The notes: generated by a model not told the origin, from the sequence alone. A DNA stretch of 31,053 bases from Lachnospiraceae bacterium (GCA_016287765.1 JAEEWS010000035.1:1-31053), one strand, 5' to 3'. Positions 14,252 to 22,506 are shown, numbered from the stretch's first letter. A program made the numbers and translations.

Positions 14252-15442
14252 TTGGCATATTTAAGGAGTATATTTAACAGGAAAAGCATATTTTGGTTTG
14301 TGTGTGCGCTTGTTCTTTGGCTGGCACTTTTCGTAGATCTTGTTATCTCCGTAAGGAGCGAAAATTCCTCTTTTTCTTATTCCTTTGCAGGCGATTCGGA
14401 CAGAGGTTCTCTTCCCGTAGATGTAAGTATAAATGTATCCCAGTCCTGGGATGATTATATCGGAGATGTACAGATCAAAGGAGCGGAATATGACGGTACT
14501 GTAGTCAACGGATCGGGTAAAGAGATCAGAAACTGGATACTTACAATAAAGCTTCCGGAAAGTGACGGACAGATCGATTCCAGCTGGAACGGGACTTATG
14601 AGAAAACCGGTAACGCGATAGATTATTATCCCGATAAGAATGTATATGTCATTGAAAAGGACAGTTTCAGAACTTTTGGTTTCATCCTTAAATCCGCAGA
14701 AGTTTATAATGACTTCGCTTTTGATATTTCGGGACGATATGTTACCTATAAAGAAGACTATCCCATGTATTGGGCTATAGTGTATATTACGATCGCATAT
14801 GCGGTTGCCTTTATAATGTATGCCTCCATGCAGATAAAAATGGAGATGCGAAGAAGAAGCGACGATGAGATAATCAGACAGACCATGATGGTCTTTGTAA
14901 ACTCCATCGATGCCAGAGACGAGTACACAAAAGGCCATTCCGTAAGAGTATCCGAATATTCTTCGGCCATTGCGAAAGAAATGGGCTATTCGGATGATGA
15001 AGTCAGGAAGATCGGATATATAGCTCTTCTTCATGATTGCGGTAAGATCATGATCCCGGGTAGTGTTTTAAAGAAGCCCGGGAAATTAACGGAAGAAGAG
15101 AAGCGTGAGATCCGGCAACACACCGTTATGGGCGGAAAGATGCTGGAGGGATTCACCTCTTTGGAAGGCGCCAGAGAAGGAGCCCTATACCATCATGAGT
15201 ATTATAACGGAGAAGGATATCCGGAGGGGTTAAAAGGTGAACAGATACCTAAGCCGGCAAGGATAATATGTGTGGCGGATTCCTTCGATGCCATGAACTC
15301 CGACAGATGCTACAGAAAGCATTTGGGAAGAGAGAGGATAGAGGCGGAACTCAGAAATAATAAAGGCATTCAGTTCGATCCGGAAGTTGCGGAATGTATG
15401 TTAAGACTTATAGAAACCGGAAAATTGCATGTAATGGATTGA
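14252..15442 (+). CDS. HD-GYP c-di-GMP phosphodiesterase with an extracytoplasmic CBM2-like domain
   Basis: About 396 residues. Membrane helices at 12-33 and 172-192 flank an outer domain. That domain (about 65-148) has the pattern of a family 2 cellulose-binding module: NWILTIKLPESDGQIDSSWN, later FRTFGF, with Trp at the expected sites. A short linker leads to a cytosolic HD-GYP domain (about 205-396) with HDCGK (His261, Asp262), HHEYYNGEGYPEGL (from His314) and RIICVADSFDAM. HD-GYP proteins hydrolyse c-di-GMP. I infer a sensor that links carbohydrate contact to c-di-GMP level, but the binding surface is unproven. The start is uncertain. TTG 14252 has a perfect AGGAGG six bases upstream; ATG 14204 and ATG 14234 lie in the same frame with poor sites. 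Confidence 0.78.
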   Translation: MAYLRSIFNRKSIFWFVCALVLWLALFVDLVISVRSENSSFSYSFAGDSDRGSLPVDVSINVSQSWDDYIGDVQIKGAEYDGTVVNGSGKEIRNWILTIKLPESDGQIDSSWNGTYEKTGNAIDYYPDKNVYVIEKDSFRTFGFILKSAEVYNDFAFDISGRYVTYKEDYPMYWAIVYITIAYAVAFIMYASMQIKMEMRRRSDDEIIRQTMMVFVNSIDARDEYTKGHSVRVSEYSSAIAKEMGYSDDEVRKIGYIALLHDCGKIMIPGSVLKKPGKLTEEEKREIRQHTVMGGKMLEGFTSLEGAREGALYHHEYYNGEGYPEGLKGEQIPKPARIICVADSFDAMNSDRCYRKHLGRERIEAELRNNKGIQFDPEVAECMLRLIETGKLHVMD

Positions 15443-15450
15443 GATCAAAA

Positions 15451-15481
15451 GGTCAAGGGACAGCCCTTGATCTTTTTTTTT
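15451..15481 (+). terminator. Terminator after the HD-GYP gene
   Basis: GGTCAAGGG (15451-15459), ACAG loop and CCCTTGATC (15464-15472): 9 bp with one G-U, then a run of nine T. Confidence 0.9.
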
Positions 15482-15500
15482 CTCGGAATAAAAAAAACAC

Positions 15501-15557
15501 AATACCACTTGACACATTATACTATGTGATGTATAGTATGGTGCGTCAAGTGGTATT
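15501..15557 (+). promoter_or_regulatory. 57-bp palindrome containing the PadR operon promoter
   Basis: The outer arms AATACCACTTGAC (15501-15513) and its exact inverse (15545-15557) enclose a second dyad ATACTAT/ATAGTAT. TTGACA (15509-15514), 17 bp and TATAGT (15532-15537) form a promoter within the palindrome. A bound regulator would cover both hexamers, so I infer repression by the PadR protein encoded just downstream. The start of transcription lies in the right arm, so the full hairpin would not be present in that RNA. Confidence 0.7.
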
Positions 15558-15604
15558 GAAGGGCTGAGAATATATATGCCTGACTTTATCAAAAGGAGGT
15601 TTTA

Positions 15605-15928
15605 ATGGAAGCGCAATTCAGAAGAGGAATACTGGAAGCCTGCGTTCTGGCGGTCCTTGAAAAGAGCGAATCCTACGGCTATCAACTGGTAAAAGATGTA
15701 AACCGGTTTATAGAGATAAGCGAATCTACCATGTATCCCATACTCAGGAGGCTTGAACAGACCGATCAACTGGAGGTCTTCAGTATGGAGCACAACGGAA
15801 GGCTCAGAAAGTATTACAGGATCACGGACGAAGGAAGAAAAAAGATCACGGAGTTATTGGAAGAGTGGAAGGAGATCGTTAAGATCTACCGGTTTATAAT
15901 TAATGAGAGAGAGGGAGACCATGAATAA
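15605..15928 (+). CDS. PadR-family transcriptional regulator
   Basis: A 107-residue PadR protein: FRRGILEACVLAVLEKSESY at the start, YGYQLVKDVNRF, then the recognition and wing region STMYPILRRLEQTDQLEVF and LRKYYRITDEGRKKI. A short C-terminal helix serves dimerisation. It has a perfect AAAGGAGG site. The members of this subgroup sit in front of DUF1700 and DUF4097 genes in many Firmicutes and repress their own operon. The 57-bp palindrome over the promoter is the likely operator. Its stop codon overlaps the start of the next gene by eight bases. Confidence 0.92.
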   Translation: MEAQFRRGILEACVLAVLEKSESYGYQLVKDVNRFIEISESTMYPILRRLEQTDQLEVFSMEHNGRLRKYYRITDEGRKKITELLEEWKEIVKIYRFIINEREGDHE

Positions 15929-16541
15929 GCAGGAATTTCTCCAAAAGCTGAAAGATGAGTTGGAAAAACAAAAAATCGGAAATGCGGACAGCATGTTGGA
16001 TTTCTATGATGAAATGATATGTGACCGCATTGAAGACGGGATGAGTGAAGATGAGGCCGTTGCTTCACTGGAGAGCATTGAAGAGATCGTGGAAAAAGCG
16101 GCTATGGAAAGACCTGTAACGGCGATCGTTAAGGACAAGGTCATAAAGAGCAGGGAAAATGCAAAGGCAAAGGGAAACGGCGGAGCATGGATAGTGCTGG
16201 CGATCCTGGGATTTCCGATCTGGCTGCCGTTATTGACAGTGTTGTTAAGTCTGTTCGCTGTCCTGTGGATAGTATATTGGGTTTGTGTGCTGTGCCTTAT
16301 TATAATCGCACTTTGCTTCCCCATCATCGGAGTTTCGGGCGTTTTGGGAACAATACTCGGGAGCTTGGGTTATCTGACATTCCCGGGAATCCTTGTTTCG
16401 GTAGGTACGGCAGCGCTGTTCATCGGAATAAGCGTGCTTTTGTCAAAGCCTTTTGTGTCCCTCTTAAAAGGGACCTGGAAGTTTTTCGTCTATATGCTAT
16501 CAGGACTTAAAAGGCTTTTGTTTGGCGGTATAAAAAGATAA
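15921..16541 (+). CDS. DUF1700 (HAAS-type) membrane protein
   Basis: A 206-residue protein. The N-terminal helical HAAS/DUF1700 domain (1-75) has MNKQEFLQKLKDELE, DSMLDFYDEMICDRIEDGMS and EDEAVASLESIEEIV. Three or four membrane helices follow at about 86-170 (IVLAILGFPIWLPLLTVLLS), with a basic C-terminus (LKRLLFGGIKR). The family is often encoded between PadR and DUF4097 genes and is thought to act in the envelope stress response; the mechanism is unknown. I chose ATG 15921 with GGGAG before it and overlapping the padR stop, which implies translational coupling. The ATG at 15903 is less likely. Confidence 0.88.
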   Translation: MNKQEFLQKLKDELEKQKIGNADSMLDFYDEMICDRIEDGMSEDEAVASLESIEEIVEKAAMERPVTAIVKDKVIKSRENAKAKGNGGAWIVLAILGFPIWLPLLTVLLSLFAVLWIVYWVCVLCLIIIALCFPIIGVSGVLGTILGSLGYLTFPGILVSVGTAALFIGISVLLSKPFVSLLKGTWKFFVYMLSGLKRLLFGGIKR

Positions 16542-16565
16542 TTGTGGGAGAAAAGGAAGAAAAAA

Positions 16566-17657
16566 ATGAGTAAAAGAGTATTATATGGCTTGATAGCCTG
16601 CGGTGCAGGACTTATAATTATTTTTATAGGATTTGTTTTGGGAAGGGGAGATAATATGGTATTCGGAAAAAATTCAAACTATAACCGGGTTGAGAAAACA
16701 TATGTCTGCACAAGCGATATAAACGATCTGGTGGCAAATGAGTCTGACATCGATATCGTTATCGGAACGGGAAATGTGGACAAGATCACCATCCGTTATT
16801 TTGTGGATGAGGAGATGGAAAAGGTAAATATCGCGGAAAAGGACGGAAGATTGACTTTTGATCGTGAGAACAGGAAAAGGTTTTCGTTTAATATAGGATT
16901 TGAGTTTAAATCCTATGATACCGAGATCATTTTGCCGGAATCCTTTAACGGAAGGGCAGTCATCGGAACCACCAGCGGAACTATAGAGGCAGAGGATATC
17001 AAGGGTACCGGAGTGGTGCTTAAGGCTAATTCGGGTTCTGTCAAGGCGAGGAGGATAGAAGCGGAAGACCTGACTGTGACCACTACCAGCGGGCATATTA
17101 CCCTGGACAGAGCAGAGGTTAAAAACTGTGTGGATCTGGAAAACAATTCCGGCGGAATAGGGGCCAACAATATCGAATGCGAAGATATTAAGATCAAGAC
17201 CACCAGCGGAAGCATAAAGAGTGAGGAGATCACGGCAGAAAATGCGGAGCTTAACAGTTCCTCCGGAAGTATCACGGCGAATGAATATAAGGTGGACAAG
17301 AAAATGCAAATGCATGCCACCAGTGGCAGCCTTCGTGTGTATGATTCAAAGATAGGGATCCTTAAATCCGAAAATTCCTCCGGAAGTCACACCTATAACA
17401 AGGTTACCGTGGACGAGATCAGTGCGGAAGCAAGCTCCGGCGGTATCCAAATGGAGAAGCTTGACATTAAAAAGACCGGCAACTTTAAGACCACCAGTGG
17501 AAGTGTCCACGGAAGTATAGAAGGAAAAGAAAGTGATTTTTCCGTGTTAGTGGATAACACCTCCGGATCCTCCAACATCAAAAACAGCCGTAGCGGAGAG
17601 AAAACACTGGATATCAGCACCACCAGCGGCAGTACCCGCATAAGTTTTACGGATTAA
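16566..17657 (+). CDS. DUF4097 beta-repeat membrane-anchored protein (LiaX/YvlB-like)
   Basis: A 363-residue protein with one N-terminal membrane helix (about 5-27) and a long repetitive beta region. From about 130 to the end a motif of the form TTSGSI or NSSGSI returns about every 18-22 residues, at least eleven times, each followed by a short strand. This is the DUF4097 right-handed beta-helix or beta-stack arrangement seen in YvlB and in the enterococcal LiaX protein, which is linked to daptomycin and antimicrobial peptide response. I chose ATG 16566 because AGGAAG precedes it; a TTG at 16542 overlaps the previous stop. It is the last gene of the PadR operon. I see no clear terminator behind it. 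The repeats probably face the cell surface and sense or shield envelope damage, which is inference. Confidence 0.85.
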   Translation: MSKRVLYGLIACGAGLIIIFIGFVLGRGDNMVFGKNSNYNRVEKTYVCTSDINDLVANESDIDIVIGTGNVDKITIRYFVDEEMEKVNIAEKDGRLTFDRENRKRFSFNIGFEFKSYDTEIILPESFNGRAVIGTTSGTIEAEDIKGTGVVLKANSGSVKARRIEAEDLTVTTTSGHITLDRAEVKNCVDLENNSGGIGANNIECEDIKIKTTSGSIKSEEITAENAELNSSSGSITANEYKVDKKMQMHATSGSLRVYDSKIGILKSENSSGSHTYNKVTVDEISAEASSGGIQMEKLDIKKTGNFKTTSGSVHGSIEGKESDFSVLVDNTSGSSNIKNSRSGEKTLDISTTSGSTRISFTD

Positions 17658-17785
17658 AGGGTAGAGAAAGCCTATGCCTTCGGGACAAAAAAGATAAATA
17701 TTGACTTTTCTATTTGAACGAAATTTGTTACAATAGCAAACGTAATTTTATTCTTTAAGTTATCTAATACGGAGGTATATATAAA

Positions 17786-18073
17786 ATGGTTAATTCTATT
17801 GATGCGGAAGACGATCAGTTCGCTTATCGCTATGACACACAGCTTTTGATCGACAGAAGAGACAAGGATCTCGATGAGGACGAGATCGCTGATTACATCA
17901 CGGAAAATTTCGAGGGAAACAGCCTGATCGCAGCAGGCGACGAGGATCTCATAAAGATCCATTTCCATACCAACGAGCCCTGGAAGATCCTGGAATATTG
18001 CAATACCATAGGCGAGATCTATGATATTGTGGTGGAGGACATGATCAGGCAGTCCAACGGACTTCACGGCTAA
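17786..18073 (+). CDS. Stand-alone DAK/FakA C-terminal-type domain protein
   Basis: A 95-residue protein that matches a segment of the C-terminal phosphatase-like part of FakA/YloV proteins (fatty acid kinase subunit A, DAK2 family). Residues 12-60 read FAYRYDTQLLIDRRD, then GNSLIAAGDEDLIKIHFHTNEP, where the family has GDSLVVVGDxDLIKVHVHTNDP; residues 60-90 (ILEYCNTIGEIYDIVVEDM) match the helix after it. In FakA this follows an ATP-binding DAK2 domain of about 200 residues that is absent here. A clear GGAGG site and a complete frame argue for a real small gene and not decay. The role is unknown; it might be a regulatory subunit for a full-length FakA or DhaK paralogue encoded elsewhere. Confidence 0.75.
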   Translation: MVNSIDAEDDQFAYRYDTQLLIDRRDKDLDEDEIADYITENFEGNSLIAAGDEDLIKIHFHTNEPWKILEYCNTIGEIYDIVVEDMIRQSNGLHG

Positions 18074-18078
18074 ATATT

Positions 18079-18100
18079 TGGAACCATAGGGGACGTTTCT
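18079..18100 (+). repeat. Possible degenerate half copy of the GGGGACGGGG repeat
   Basis: GGAACC-ATA-GGGGACGTTTC resembles the GAACCTTTGGGGACGGGGTT unit but lacks the second G run. It lies in the short gap after the DAK-like gene. Confidence 0.25.
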
Positions 18101-18105
18101 TTTTT

Positions 18106-18148
18106 GGCTTTTTTATAAAAGCCGGAGAAGGATCGTCCTTGCTTTTTT
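18106..18148 (+). terminator. Candidate terminator hairpins after the DAK-like gene
   Basis: GGCTTTT/AAAAGCC (18106-18112 with 18117-18123) and AAGGA-TCG-TCCTT (18128-18140) are followed by GCTTTTTT. The second stem with its T run is the likelier terminator. Confidence 0.5.
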
Positions 18149-18173
18149 ATATATTTATCAAGAGGTGAAAGAT

Positions 18174-19490
18174 ATGTGGGCTTACGAAAGCGTTTTCTAT
18201 CAGATATATCCCCTGGGATTTACCGGAGCGCCCTTTGAAAACGACGGGGTGCAGGAACACAGGATATTAAAGATCATTGATTGGCTCCCGCACATTAAAC
18301 GGTTGGGAGCTGATGCTGTTTATCTGTGTCCCGTTTTCGAGTCGGATACCCATGGCTATAATACAAGGGACTACAACCGGGTGGACTGCCGCCTGGGCAC
18401 GAACGGGGACCTTAAAAAGGTGGTCTCGGCTTTTCATGAAAACGGTATCAAAGTGGTGCTGGACGGCGTGTTCAACCATGTGGGCAGAGGCTTTTGGGCT
18501 TTTAAGGATGTGCTGGAAAAGAGAGAGAACTCGCCCTACGTAAACTGGTTTTCACGCATAGATTTCGGCGGCAATTCAAATTACAACGACGGTCTTTGGT
18601 ATGAGGGCTGGGAAGGTAATTACGATCTGGTAAAACTGAATCTTTGGAATCCTGAAGTTAAGGAGCACCTTTTTAAGGCAGTGGGCGGATGGATAGATGA
18701 ATTCGACATAGACGGCCTGAGGCTGGATGTGGCCTATTGCCTTGAAAAAGAATTTCTGCACGAACTTAAGGTTTTCTGCGGCTCCAAAAAAGAAGATTTC
18801 TTTTTATTGGGTGAGGTGCTTCACGGAGAGTACGGAAGGATGCTTTCCGAGATGAGCCTTGATTCCCTTACAAATTATCAATGTTACAAAGGACTTTATT
18901 CGGCTGTAAACAGCTTTAACCTTTTTGAGATAGTTCATTCCCTTTTGAGGCTCTTTGGACCGGAAGACTGGACGGTGGCAAGGGGGTCACATCTTCTTTC
19001 TTTCCTTGATAACCACGATGTGACCAGGATCGCTTCTGTATTAAATGATGAAAGGGAACTTAAGCCTGCCTATGCCCTGATGTTCGGAATGCCGGGCATT
19101 CCCTGCGTGTATTACGGCAGCGAATGGGGTGTGAAGGGAGACAAAAAGGACGGTGATCCGGCACTCAGGCCCTGCTTCGATGCACCGGTATTTAATGAAC
19201 TGTCGGAATATATTTCCCGGCTTTCGGAGATCAAAAAGCGGGAGAAGGCTCTTAATTACGGAGGTTTCAGAAGTCTGCTCCTTACAAACAGAGCCTGTGT
19301 GTTTGAACGCAGATGTGACAATGAAAGGATACTTGTGGCGGTAAATATCGATGACAGGCCCTTCATGGCGCAGTTTGACGCAGGCTGTCAATGGGCTGAG
19401 GAATTGATCTCGGGAGAGGACCATGATTTTACGGGAGGAAGTGAATTGGCTCCTTTTGGGGTATATTTCTGGAAAATGAAAGATATGTAG
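18174..19490 (+). CDS. Intracellular GH13 alpha-amylase family enzyme (maltodextrin-type)
   Basis: A 438-residue GH13 protein with all four conserved regions: DGVFNH (from Asp97), GLRLDVAY with the nucleophile Asp185, LLGEV with the acid/base Glu214, and FLDNHD with Asp282. The sequence starts directly in the barrel (YESVFYQIYPLGFTGAP). It lacks the N-terminal CBM34 domain of typical cyclomaltodextrinases and neopullulanases. No signal peptide is visible, so it should act on imported maltodextrins. A C-terminal beta domain (about 370-438) is present. I chose ATG 18174 with AGAGGTG upstream; GTG 18165 is possible. No sugar transporter or maltose regulator adjoins, so the substrate is inferred from family alone. 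Confidence 0.85.
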   Translation: MWAYESVFYQIYPLGFTGAPFENDGVQEHRILKIIDWLPHIKRLGADAVYLCPVFESDTHGYNTRDYNRVDCRLGTNGDLKKVVSAFHENGIKVVLDGVFNHVGRGFWAFKDVLEKRENSPYVNWFSRIDFGGNSNYNDGLWYEGWEGNYDLVKLNLWNPEVKEHLFKAVGGWIDEFDIDGLRLDVAYCLEKEFLHELKVFCGSKKEDFFLLGEVLHGEYGRMLSEMSLDSLTNYQCYKGLYSAVNSFNLFEIVHSLLRLFGPEDWTVARGSHLLSFLDNHDVTRIASVLNDERELKPAYALMFGMPGIPCVYYGSEWGVKGDKKDGDPALRPCFDAPVFNELSEYISRLSEIKKREKALNYGGFRSLLLTNRACVFERRCDNERILVAVNIDDRPFMAQFDAGCQWAEELISGEDHDFTGGSELAPFGVYFWKMKDM

Positions 19491-19530
19491 ATAAACTATC
19501 TAAAATTTGACTTCTTTTTTCCGAATTTAT

Positions 19531-19592
19531 GGTTGACCTGTGAATATTTATTCGCTAATATGTATACATTACATTGTTTTTTGGGGTCAACC
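19531..19592 (+). promoter_or_regulatory. Promoter and inverted repeat before the antiporter gene
   Basis: TTGACC (19533-19538), 17 bp and TAATAT (19556-19561). GGTTGACC (19531-19538) has an exact inverse copy GGTCAACC at 19585-19592, so one arm overlaps the -35 and the other lies in the leader about 45 bp before the start codon. A dimeric or looping regulator is possible. Confidence 0.45.
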
Positions 19593-19637
19593 TGAGTGGT
19601 GTAAGGAGAAATTGAACAAAAATAGGGAGGCAATTCT

Positions 19638-21260
19638 ATGAAAAAGAACAAAGTACTGATCGCAGCGATCGTAGTTGTTGCTGTAATTGCTGTGATCGCC
19701 ATTGTGCATGCTGCGGGAACCGATTCCTTTGCAGGCACGGCCTGGGCGCTTCTTCCGCCTTTGGTAGCTATTGCACTGGCACTCATTACCAAGGAAGCTT
19801 ATTCCTCACTCTTTGTGGGAGTATTTCTGGGGGCCTTCATGGCAGCAGGCTGCTCGGTGCTGGGAACATTGGACACTTTGACAGTTGACGGCTTTTCCGC
19901 AGCTATTGCAGACAATGCGGGAATCTATCTTTTCCTGGTGATCCTGGGAATAATCGTTGCCCTTGTAAATAAGTCCGGAGCATCCCGTGCTTTCGGTACC
20001 TGGGCACAGAAACACATAAAGACCAAGGCTGGCGCACTTCTTGCCACCTTCGCACTTGGTGTTCTGATCTTCATCGACGACTACTTCAACTGCCTTACGG
20101 TAGGTTCTGTAATGGCTCCCGTAACAGACAGCAAAAAGGTATCCAGAGTTAAACTGGCTTATATCATCGATGCTACCGCAGCTCCCGTATGTATGATCGC
20201 TCCTGTTTCTTCATGGGCGGCAGCGGTTTCGGGCTGTGTGGAAAGTGATACCTATTCCGGTATTGCTCTCTTCGTAAGAGCTATCCCTTACAATTTCTAC
20301 TCCATCTTCACCTTTATCTTTATCATCGGCCTGGTACTTATGGGATTCGATTACGGTAAGATGAGCGGTTTTGAGATCAAGGCTCAGGAAACGGGAGACC
20401 TTAGTATCCTGAATGTAGATATCAACGAAGACAAGAATGTACGTGATGTAGAGGAGAATGGACCTCAGTCACCGGGAAGAGGAAAGATAATCGATCTGGT
20501 ACTCCCCATCGTTCTTCTTATAGCTTTGTGTATCTGGGGACTGGTTAGAAACGGATATCAGTCACTTGACGGAGAGGGAAGTGTTATAGATGCTTTCTCC
20601 AATACCGATTCCTATGTGGGACTTCCCTGGGGCTGTATCCTTGCGCTGGTCATCATCATCATTTATATGATCATCCGTAAGATCGTTTCCTTTGAAGAAG
20701 CTATGGAATGCATACCCAAGGGCTTTATCGCCATGGTACCTGCCATCACCATCCTTGTACTTGCCACATCTCTTAAGAACATGACCAACGGTGCACTTTC
20801 CGCATCCGAGTTCGTTAAAGCTATGATGGCCAACGCTCAGGGCCTTTCCTGGCTCCTTCCCGCCATCACCTTTGTGGTTGCCTGTGTTATCGCTTTTGCC
20901 ACCGGTACTTCCTGGGGAACCTTCGGAATCCTTATTCCCATTGTTTCCGCCATCTTTCCGGAGACCAGCTCGCTGTTCTTCGTAGGCATATCTGCCTGCC
21001 TTGCGGGCGCTGTATGCGGCGACCACTGTTCACCCATTTCCGATACAACGATCATGTCCTCGGCGGGTGCTCATTGTAACCACATCGATCACGTAGAGAC
21101 CCAGCTTCCATACGCCTTAAGCGTTGCGGGCATATCCTTCGTGACCTATCTTGTAGCCGGTATCCTGGATTTTGCAGGCGTTGCATGGGTGTCCATTCCC
21201 GTCGGAGCGGTGATGACGGTTGGATTCCTTTTCGTAATGAAAAAGATATATGCAAAATAG
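19638..21260 (+). CDS. NhaC-family Na+/H+ (or organic acid/Na+) antiporter
   Basis: A 540-residue integral membrane protein with 12 or more helices. Family features are FAGTAWALLPPLVAIALALITKEAYSSLFVG near the start (about 31-60), FIDDYFNCLTVGSVMAPVTD (about 136-155), the helix break FATGTSWGTFGILIP (about 421-435) and CGDHCSPISDTTIMSSAGA (about 463-481). In NhaC and MleN relatives these polar breaks bind the cation. A hydrophilic insertion at about 250-280 (NEDKNVRDVEENGPQSPGRG) splits two halves. AGGGAGG precedes the ATG. NhaC proteins move sodium out for protons, and some relatives exchange malate and lactate; the substrate cannot be told from sequence alone. It is monocistronic, with its own promoter and terminator. 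Confidence 0.88.
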   Translation: MKKNKVLIAAIVVVAVIAVIAIVHAAGTDSFAGTAWALLPPLVAIALALITKEAYSSLFVGVFLGAFMAAGCSVLGTLDTLTVDGFSAAIADNAGIYLFLVILGIIVALVNKSGASRAFGTWAQKHIKTKAGALLATFALGVLIFIDDYFNCLTVGSVMAPVTDSKKVSRVKLAYIIDATAAPVCMIAPVSSWAAAVSGCVESDTYSGIALFVRAIPYNFYSIFTFIFIIGLVLMGFDYGKMSGFEIKAQETGDLSILNVDINEDKNVRDVEENGPQSPGRGKIIDLVLPIVLLIALCIWGLVRNGYQSLDGEGSVIDAFSNTDSYVGLPWGCILALVIIIIYMIIRKIVSFEEAMECIPKGFIAMVPAITILVLATSLKNMTNGALSASEFVKAMMANAQGLSWLLPAITFVVACVIAFATGTSWGTFGILIPIVSAIFPETSSLFFVGISACLAGAVCGDHCSPISDTTIMSSAGAHCNHIDHVETQLPYALSVAGISFVTYLVAGILDFAGVAWVSIPVGAVMTVGFLFVMKKIYAK

Positions 21261-21277
21261 ATAAAAAGATGTTTAAA

Positions 21278-21305
21278 AATGGAGATTTTCGGATCTCCAT
21301 TTTTT
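21278..21305 (+). terminator. Terminator after the antiporter gene
   Basis: AATGGAGAT (21278-21286), loop TTTCGG and ATCTCCATT (21293-21301), followed by TTTT. Confidence 0.85.
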
Positions 21306-21417
21306 ATTTATTTTTTCCTTTAATTCTATCATGGTTTATGGTACAGTTCTTTTCATATGAATAAGACCGATGGTCGATCAGGCATATGTTCTGTCGACTT
21401 CGGGTCAGGAGGACAAC

Positions 21418-22455
21418 ATGGTATCATTTGAAAGCGATTATATAGCGGGAGCACATCCCAAGGTATTGCAGAGACTGGTGGACACCAATCAGGAAAGCCT
21501 TTCGGGCTATGGCACTGATAAGTATTGCAGCAGTGCAAAGGAAAAGATAAAGAAGGCTTGTGACGCACCGGATGCGGAAGTGGAATTTCTGACCGGCGGA
21601 ACCCAGACCAATATGGTGGTCATTTCCACTATGCTGAGAGGTAATGAAGCAGTTATAGCCGCAAAGACCGGACATATTAACTGTCATGAGGCGGGAAGCA
21701 TTGAGTATTCCGGATATAAAGTAATGGAAGTGGAGCAGTATGAAGGTAAGCTTAAAGCTAAGGATGTGGATGCGCTGGCTGAAACCTTCTACGGCGATGA
21801 AAATCATGAGCATATGGTATATCCCAAGATGGTATATATATCTCATCCCACGGAATACGGTACGCTTTATTCCAAAGCTGAACTGGAAGAACTGGCAGCA
21901 GTATGCAAAAAGTACAGCATGTACCTTTTCCTGGACGGGGCCAGACTGGGCTACGGTCTCATGAGTAAGGCAACGGATGTGAGTCTTCATGACATAGCAA
22001 AGCTCTGCGACGTGTTCTATATCGGAGGCACCAAAGTGGGCGCCTTGTGCGGAGAAGCCATTGTCTTTAAGAAGGGCTTAAGACCCGAGCATTTCGTAGG
22101 GCTTATAAAACAGCGCGGAGCTCTTGTGGCCAAGGGTAGATTGCTGGGTGTTCAGTTTGACGCATTGTTTACAGACGGTCTTTATTTCGAGATCGGAAGA
22201 TATGCGGAAGAAATGAAAGAGAAACTCAGAAAGCTTTTCATAGATCGTGGGATCAGGTTCTTTATAGATTCCCCCACGAATCAGCAATTTGTTATCCTTG
22301 AAAACAGCATGATGGAAGAGCTTAAGAAATATGTGGCTTTCAGCTTCTGGGAGAAGCTTGATGCGGATCATACCGTAGTGAGATTTGCCACCGGCTGGTC
22401 TACAACCGAAGAGGACCTTAAGGTGCTGGAGGATGCATTAAATAAAGTAATGTAA
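21418..22455 (+). CDS. Threonine aldolase / beta-eliminating lyase family PLP enzyme
   Basis: A 345-residue fold-type I PLP enzyme. It starts with the substrate-side motif FESDYIAGAHP, followed by LSGYGTDKYCSSAKEKIK, FLTGGTQTN (cofactor phosphate loop), HINCHEAGSIE (His stacking on PLP), FLDGARLGYGL (the Asp binds the pyridine nitrogen; Arg) and YIGGTKVGALCGEA (the Lys forms the Schiff base). This is the order of low-specificity L-threonine aldolases, which split threonine into glycine and acetaldehyde; related enzymes in the same family act on other beta-hydroxy amino acids. AGGAGG sits just before ATG 21418; the frame is open to 21370 without a good site. It is monocistronic and ends at a terminator shared with the converging MATE gene. 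Confidence 0.87.
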   Translation: MVSFESDYIAGAHPKVLQRLVDTNQESLSGYGTDKYCSSAKEKIKKACDAPDAEVEFLTGGTQTNMVVISTMLRGNEAVIAAKTGHINCHEAGSIEYSGYKVMEVEQYEGKLKAKDVDALAETFYGDENHEHMVYPKMVYISHPTEYGTLYSKAELEELAAVCKKYSMYLFLDGARLGYGLMSKATDVSLHDIAKLCDVFYIGGTKVGALCGEAIVFKKGLRPEHFVGLIKQRGALVAKGRLLGVQFDALFTDGLYFEIGRYAEEMKEKLRKLFIDRGIRFFIDSPTNQQFVILENSMMEELKKYVAFSFWEKLDADHTVVRFATGWSTTEEDLKVLEDALNKVM

Positions 22456-22463
22456 AAAAACAG

Positions 22464-22504
22464 GACGTCAAAAAGGTATTTTACCTTTTTGACGTCTGTT
22501 TTGT
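22464..22504. terminator. Bidirectional terminator between convergent genes
   Basis: A perfect 15-bp stem (22464-22478 with 22482-22496) with a 3-nt loop. T-rich DNA follows in the plus direction (TGTTTTGTTTTT) and an A run precedes it, so it should work for both the aldolase and the MATE genes. Confidence 0.88.
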
Positions 22505-22506
22505 TT

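Noticed and set aside
17701..17734. Promoter TTGACT/TACAAT before the DAK-like gene
   Set aside because: The spacer would be 22 bp, too long; no other -35 fits the TACAAT. A promoter may exist but I cannot support one.
19539..19637. Riboswitch in the antiporter leader
   Set aside because: The leader is short, and apart from one inverted repeat that starts in the promoter I see no conserved riboswitch sequence.
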